DNA of 64,000 nt from Caldicellulosiruptor hydrothermalis 108 (GTDB taxonomy: Bacteria > Bacillota > Thermoanaerobacteria > Caldicellulosiruptorales > Caldicellulosiruptoraceae), in contig NC_014652.1 in assembly GCF_000166355.1 (NCBI RefSeq), forward strand, positions 2,020,928-2,084,927. The letters are read 5' to 3'. This document shows positions 60,378 to 64,000 of the stretch, piece after piece (position 1 is the stretch's first letter; each line of letters begins with the position of its first letter). The notes below the pieces were generated by a model. It was not told where the DNA came from. It made no database searches and saw only the letters and a list, made by a program, of their open reading frames with translations. A program made the position numbers and the translations under genes.

Positions 60378-60521
60378 TTATTTTCTGTTTTTGCAAATCT
60401 GGTTCCCAACAGTACAAGATGTCTTGCAAGCTGACTGGCAGGATGCCTGGCACTCGCCACAGCCGCCAGAAACAACTGTTTTTGAAAGAGCATTTTTTAC
60501 AACAACCTTTATATGCTTCAT
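60378..60521 (-). CDS. SCIFF ranthipeptide precursor (CteA-like)
   Basis: This 47-residue precursor begins MKHIKVVVKNALSKTVVSGG. It has six cysteines in its C-terminal half, in the order GCGEC, ASC, SAC, TSC and QIC, with Ser/Thr/Ala between them, then ends CKNRK. This is the six-cysteines-in-forty-five-residues pattern. The leader is residues 1-19. AAGGAGG and GAGG upstream provide an RBS. Thioether links from Cys to alpha carbons of nearby residues are expected from the maturase encoded next. Confidence 0.95.
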   Translation of the reverse strand: MKHIKVVVKNALSKTVVSGGCGECQASCQSACKTSCTVGNQICKNRK

Positions 60522-60610
60522 AAAAACCTCAAACCTCCTTTTTAAAAATTAGAAACTTTAAAACTTATTCTTTTCACGCATAAAATATCCACTATACGCA
60601 TAAACAACAT

Positions 60611-60639
60611 ATAGTATTTTACCACAAACTATTTTACAA
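60611..60639 (-). promoter_or_regulatory. promoter of the SCIFF operon
   Basis: TTGTAA (60634-60639), a 17-base spacer and TACTAT (60611-60616) lie on the minus strand, 90 bases before the precursor ATG. A nearby TTGACA (60648-60653) has no -10 at proper spacing. Confidence 0.55.
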
Positions 60640-60656
60640 TACAATTTTGTCAAAAG

Positions 60657-60686
60657 AAAAAGGGCAAGGTTTTTCCCTCGCCCTTT
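60657..60686 (-). terminator. terminator of the pgi-PHP-fba operon
   Basis: The stem AAAGGGC-G-AGG with CCT-T-GCCCTTT is followed by TTCTTTT on the minus strand, right after fba. Confidence 0.85.
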
Positions 60687-60701
60687 ATTTGGCAGTATTT
60701 T

Positions 60702-61673
60702 TTATCCTCTGTTTTTCTTTATCTCCTCTAAAATTTCGGGAGCCTTGCCCGCACAGCCAAGAACATTTCTAAGCTTGTGTTTTACCATCTCTTTTATTGC
60801 ATCTCTGCCATCTTTGAGATACTGCCTTGGGTCAAAATGGTCAGGATGCTCATATAGGTGTTTTCTGATAGCTGCGGTCATTGCAAGTCTCAAATCAGTG
60901 TCAATGTTAATCTTTCGCACACCAAGCTCTGCTGCTTTTCTGAGCATATCCTCTGGTACACCTTTTGCACCTGGAATATTTCCTCCATACTTGTTACACA
61001 TCTCAACAAATTCTGGCAAAACTGTTGATGCACCGTGAAGAACAATTGGAAAATCTTTTGGAAGCTTTTCAACAATCTTCTGAAGTCTTTCAAAATCAAG
61101 TCTTGGGTCGCCTTTGAATTTGTACGCTCCATGGCTTGTTCCAATTGCAACAGCTAAAGAGTCAACACCTGTTCTTTCAACAAACTCTGCCGCCTGGTCA
61201 GGGTCTGTGAAAGCTGCTTCATGCTCTGCAACCTTTACATTGTCCTCAATTCCGGCAAGCTTGCCAAGCTCTGCCTCCACCACAACCCCGCGTTCATGAG
61301 CATATTCAACAACCTTTTTTGTAAGAGCAATATTCTCCTCAAAAGGAAGCCTTGACCCGTCAATCATAACAGAAGTAAAACCACCGTCAATACATGCTTT
61401 GCAAATCTCAAAGTCCTCGCCATGGTCAAGATGAAGGGCAATTGGAAGGTCTCCTGAATCTTCAAGTGCTGCTTCAACAAGCTTGATAAGATAGATGTGC
61501 TTTGCATACTTTCTCGCACCTGCTGAAACCTGTAAAATAAGCGGTGCCTGTTCCTCCTTTGCAGCCTCAACAATTCCTTGGATAATCTCCATGTTGTTGA
61601 CGTTAAATGCACCTATTGCGTACTTGCCTTCGGCCGCTTTTTTAAACATTTCTCTTGTGGTAACTAACGGCAT
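60702..61673 (-). CDS. fba: class II fructose-bisphosphate aldolase
   Basis: The 323-residue zinc aldolase splits fructose 1,6-bisphosphate in glycolysis. Zn ligands are in LHLDHGEDFE, GTSHGAYKFKG and VLHGASTV. GAFNVNNMEIIQGIV at the start and INIDTDLRLAMTAAIR at the end are typical. It is the last gene of an operon with a PHP-domain protein and a sugar-phosphate isomerase, all of central sugar metabolism. The RBS GAGGTAA is good. Confidence 0.97.
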   Translation of the reverse strand: MPLVTTREMFKKAAEGKYAIGAFNVNNMEIIQGIVEAAKEEQAPLILQVSAGARKYAKHIYLIKLVEAALEDSGDLPIALHLDHGEDFEICKACIDGGFTSVMIDGSRLPFEENIALTKKVVEYAHERGVVVEAELGKLAGIEDNVKVAEHEAAFTDPDQAAEFVERTGVDSLAVAIGTSHGAYKFKGDPRLDFERLQKIVEKLPKDFPIVLHGASTVLPEFVEMCNKYGGNIPGAKGVPEDMLRKAAELGVRKINIDTDLRLAMTAAIRKHLYEHPDHFDPRQYLKDGRDAIKEMVKHKLRNVLGCAGKAPEILEEIKKNRG

Positions 61674-61701
61674 TTTAAATTACCTCCTCAAAATTTTTGT
61701 T

Positions 61702-62445
61702 TTAAATCTCAATATCCTTTCCATGAAGCTTTAGAAAGCTTATAAAGCTTTCTAAGCTTTTGTTGACAATAAGCTCAGGCGGAAATTCATACTCACACAC
61801 AAGTTTTTGAGTAATTTCGCATCTGCCGATGTCTGCTTTGTAATGTGCATCTGAGCCCATGGCAATGTACACACCATGTTTTTTGCACAGCTTTAAAATC
61901 TCTGTGCAATTTTCTTTGCTCTTTTCACGAACATAAAACGAAGAGTTGTTTATCTCAATTGCTTTTTTATACTCCTTTGCAGCAAGCACAACCTCTTCTT
62001 TGTCAATTTCATATAGTGGATTTCCCGGATGCCCTATACAGTGTATATACGGATTTTTGATTGCACCTATCAGTGCCCTGGTATGGTCAGAAACTGTCCC
62101 ACTCGGGATACAAACGTCGTGCAGGCTTGCAATCACAAAATCAAGTCTTCTCAAGGCTGCTTCCGGAATGTCTATATTGCCTTCATAGTCAACTATATTC
62201 GCCTCGCACCCTCTAAATACCATTATACCATTTATTTTTCTCGGTACAACCACCAGATTGTAAAAATATAAACTGCTACACGACCCTGGCATCTCAGGGC
62301 CGTGGTCAGTTATACATATCCCTTTTAAACCTTTTCTTTGTGCCTCAAGTACCATCTCTTCCAAGGTATTGTAAGCATGACCGCTTGCAATGGTATGACA
62401 GTGCGTCTCCACTTCCAAAAACATCTTCATCTCAGCTCTCATCAA
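61702..62445 (-). CDS. PHP-domain phosphatase (YcdX-like)
   Basis: The 247-residue PHP protein has metal-binding histidines in VETHCHTIASGHAYNT, CITDHGPEMPG, ASLHDVCIP, CIGHPGNPLY and MGSDAHYKADIG. It is like the trinuclear-zinc YcdX phosphatases. The substrate is unknown, but a sugar phosphate is plausible because it lies between pgi and fba. Several closely spaced possible starts (62445, 62442, 62430, 62424) lack a strong RBS, so the first few residues are uncertain. Confidence 0.9.
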   Translation of the reverse strand: MMRAEMKMFLEVETHCHTIASGHAYNTLEEMVLEAQRKGLKGICITDHGPEMPGSCSSLYFYNLVVVPRKINGIMVFRGCEANIVDYEGNIDIPEAALRRLDFVIASLHDVCIPSGTVSDHTRALIGAIKNPYIHCIGHPGNPLYEIDKEEVVLAAKEYKKAIEINNSSFYVREKSKENCTEILKLCKKHGVYIAMGSDAHYKADIGRCEITQKLVCEYEFPPELIVNKSLESFISFLKLHGKDIEI

Positions 62446-62463
62446 AAATTTTTGTTAACTACA

Positions 62464-63528
62464 TTAATCTTTAATCTCTGCAAGTTTGTTCTTTAAAATA
62501 TCAATCTTTTTCACAGGAGTTGGGTCATTTTGGTAAAGTGTTGCGAGATAAAGTGATACATAGTCGCCTAAGTAGATTAGAGAAAACATTCTTGCAAGTC
62601 TTGAATTTCCGATTGAGTATATATCATTTACTCCAGACACAACACCCTTTATAAGGTCTTTTGTAATATCCATTCTGATTGCATTTCTCTTGTGGTCTTC
62701 TGTGTCATGGAGCATTACAATTTCAAAAAGTCCAAGAATATGTTTTGGCGACTCAGTTCCAACTATCTCGTTGTGGTTGAGTTCTGAAAACACATTGAAA
62801 TATGCTGGTGACTTTGAATTTTCACAAATCTGCCCCTTCCATCTCTCTGCAATGACCTCTGTGGTTCCACTAATGCCATATATGATTGGGAGCTTGTTCC
62901 AAAGTTTTAATGTGAGTCTCTTTGCAAGGTTTTTCTCTTCAGGCACCTCTGGTTTATATCTCTCTCTCAAGTCACTTAAAACCTTTACTGTCTCTTCTAT
63001 CTGGTCATCAACAGGTTCAATCAGGCCAAGTTTGACAAATAGCATCAAGAGTGGAATGAATGAGTATCCAAGTGCAGCTCTTGGCTGAAGCCCGCTTGGA
63101 ATTGTGATTACATCAAATCCATCTTTTTCGGCAAACTCTTTTAACTTTCCGCCTGTTGTGATTGCAATGATTTTTGCTCTTTTTGCCTTTGCATCCTGGT
63201 ATGCAGAAAGTGTCTCTTCGGTGTTACCTGAGTAGCTGGACGCTATGACAAGAGTTTTAGAGTCAACATACGCAGGAAGTACATAGTCTCTGTTAACAAT
63301 CACAGGAATTTTGCACTTGTCAAGGACAAATACTCTCAAAAGGTTCCCACCTATTGCTGAACCGCCAAGACCTGTAATCACAACCTTATCTATATCTTCT
63401 GCTTTTACATTCACGCTAATATTTTTGCCTATCTCGTATGCTTTTTGAATTTGCTCAGGAAGATTATACACTGCCTCAAACATACCGCTTGGGTCATTTT
63501 GTGCAATTGTTTCTAAATTATCAAGCAT
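62464..63528 (-). CDS. bifunctional phosphoglucose/phosphomannose isomerase
   Basis: The 354-residue SIS-domain isomerase has ITGLGGSAIGGNLLRVF, SSYSGNTEETLSAYQDA, TTGGKLKEFA and a C-terminal PMI-like domain with SELNHNEIVG. It interconverts glucose 6-P or mannose 6-P and fructose 6-P. Mannose 1-phosphate from the GH130 enzyme could reach glycolysis through a mutase and this protein. RBS AGGAG. It heads the operon with the PHP gene and fba. Confidence 0.92.
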   Translation of the reverse strand: MLDNLETIAQNDPSGMFEAVYNLPEQIQKAYEIGKNISVNVKAEDIDKVVITGLGGSAIGGNLLRVFVLDKCKIPVIVNRDYVLPAYVDSKTLVIASSYSGNTEETLSAYQDAKAKRAKIIAITTGGKLKEFAEKDGFDVITIPSGLQPRAALGYSFIPLLMLFVKLGLIEPVDDQIEETVKVLSDLRERYKPEVPEEKNLAKRLTLKLWNKLPIIYGISGTTEVIAERWKGQICENSKSPAYFNVFSELNHNEIVGTESPKHILGLFEIVMLHDTEDHKRNAIRMDITKDLIKGVVSGVNDIYSIGNSRLARMFSLIYLGDYVSLYLATLYQNDPTPVKKIDILKNKLAEIKD

Positions 63529-63563
63529 TTTCCCTGACTCCTTTCTATAAAATTTTCTATTTC

Positions 63564-63592
63564 ATAATATAACAATTTTTCAGTTTTTTCAA
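63564..63592 (-). promoter_or_regulatory. sigma-A promoter of pgi-PHP-fba
   Basis: TTGAAA (63587-63592), a 17-base spacer and TATTAT (63564-63569) lie on the minus strand, 36 bases before the pgi ATG. Confidence 0.75.
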
Positions 63593-63612
63593 CTTCAAAA
63601 CCACACAAAAAA

Positions 63613-63665
63613 TAGGAAAGCACCACTTCCAAGAAAGTTTAAAACCTTCTTGTGGTGCTTTCCCA
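63613..63665 (-). terminator. terminator of the GH10 gene
   Basis: The stem GGAAAGCACCAC and GTGGTGCTTTCC, with a long loop that itself can pair, is followed by TATTTTTTG on the minus strand. Confidence 0.88.
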
Positions 63666-63678
63666 TTCTATCTGCTTT

Positions 63679-64000
63679 TTATTCTTCTGGCACAACTGAC
63701 GGGTCTATTAAGCTCCAGAAAGCAAATTTTGGCTGATAATCTTTGTCAAACAAAAGTGGAAAATCACCTTTCAGCCATGAATAGTCATCTTTAAGCCCCC
63801 AGAAAGAAACACTTGTCACCACATTTTTGTATTTTTTGAAAACTTCAAAAAGATCTTTTAACTTTCTTGCCTGCTGAATCAAAAGATATCTTTTTGTTTC
63901 TTCATCTATATCTTCACCAAATTCTTTTGAGATACTTATATCAATTTCTGTGACATGTATCTTAATACCAGGAATGCTGCTAAAAAGTTTTATGGTTTTT
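63679..64000 (-). CDS. GH10 endo-beta-1,4-xylanase, C-terminal part
   Basis: The frame runs in from the right edge, so the N-terminal part is missing. About 107 C-terminal residues of a glycoside hydrolase family 10 domain are visible. IKIHVTEIDIS contains the catalytic nucleophile Glu. VVTSVSFWGLKDDYSWLKG and PLLFDKDYQPKFAFWSLIDP are the family's C-terminal signatures. The protein ends right after the catalytic domain, without a CBM or S-layer domain at its C-terminus. Whether it is secreted cannot be judged from this part. Confidence 0.93.
   Translation of the reverse strand, partial: KTIKLFSSIPGIKIHVTEIDISISKEFGEDIDEETKRYLLIQQARKLKDLFEVFKKYKNVVTSVSFWGLKDDYSWLKGDFPLLFDKDYQPKFAFWSLIDPSVVPEE

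Overview
The window is an AT-rich stretch of a low-GC Firmicutes chromosome. It is most consistent with an anaerobic, sugar-fermenting thermophile of the Caldicellulosiruptor/Thermoanaerobacterales type, but this is inferred from gene content and not from a marker gene. The supporting content is sporulation genes (spoIIID, yabP, yabQ), an electron-bifurcating NfnAB pair, the NADH sensor Rex, a GH130 phosphorylase, the 3' end of a GH10 xylanase, a SCIFF ranthipeptide system and 2-hydroxyacyl-CoA dehydratase-type activases. No rRNA, tRNA, CRISPR array, prophage or intact insertion sequence was found. Nearly all genes lie on the minus strand; the plus-strand exceptions are the GH130 gene, nfnAB and a nitrilase-family gene.

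Layout in ascending coordinates (most operons read right to left). 1-7373: one operon with its own promoter, running from an unknown membrane protein through recJ, nfeD, an SPFH protein and ylbF to a UPF0182 membrane protein. 7500-9495: metK under a SAM-I (S-box) riboswitch, followed by an unknown membrane protein. 9514-10159: a vapBC toxin-antitoxin pair with a palindromic operator in its promoter. 10397-12094: a chemoreceptor with a multi-helix membrane input. 12654-14207: a UPF0047 protein and GH130. 14228-18600: ilvE-ilvD-ilvB. 18684-22761: a peptidase and a three-gene Fe-S system (two DUF2229-like proteins plus an activase). 22815-24993: greA-lysS. 25009-28186: a magnesium locus (M-box riboswitch, soluble MgtE_N/CBS protein, NRAMP-family transporter). 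28238-30390: rex-thrC. 30448-33757: spoIIID, mazG, hup, rqcP, yabP, yabQ, divIC and a yabR-like gene. 33926-36168: nfnAB, convergent with glnA. 37617-53013: a long housekeeping series (murA, MBL hydrolase, rpiB, upp, comEB, glmU, prs, pth, mfd, prsA-like, tilS, hpt, ftsH). 53210-55969: nitrilase, ymxH and rnjA. 56011-60639: secDF, a gamma carbonic anhydrase, the SCIFF maturase and its 47-residue precursor, which is too short for ordinary gene calling. 60657-63592: pgi/pmi, a PHP protein and fba. 63613-64000: the end of a GH10 gene.

The strongest less-ordinary signals are these. (1) In the magnesium locus, the M-box, the cytosolic MgtE-like regulator and the atypical NRAMP metal-site motifs all point to Mg2+ rather than Mn2+ transport. 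(2) Three mutually complementary copies of a 13-15 bp repeat surround the ribosome binding site of that regulator and could form alternative hairpins. (3) A hairpin separates the SCIFF precursor from its maturase. (4) A split DUF2229/activase Fe-S system has no substrate enzyme beside it. (5) Operator-like palindromes sit on the vapBC and ymxH promoters.
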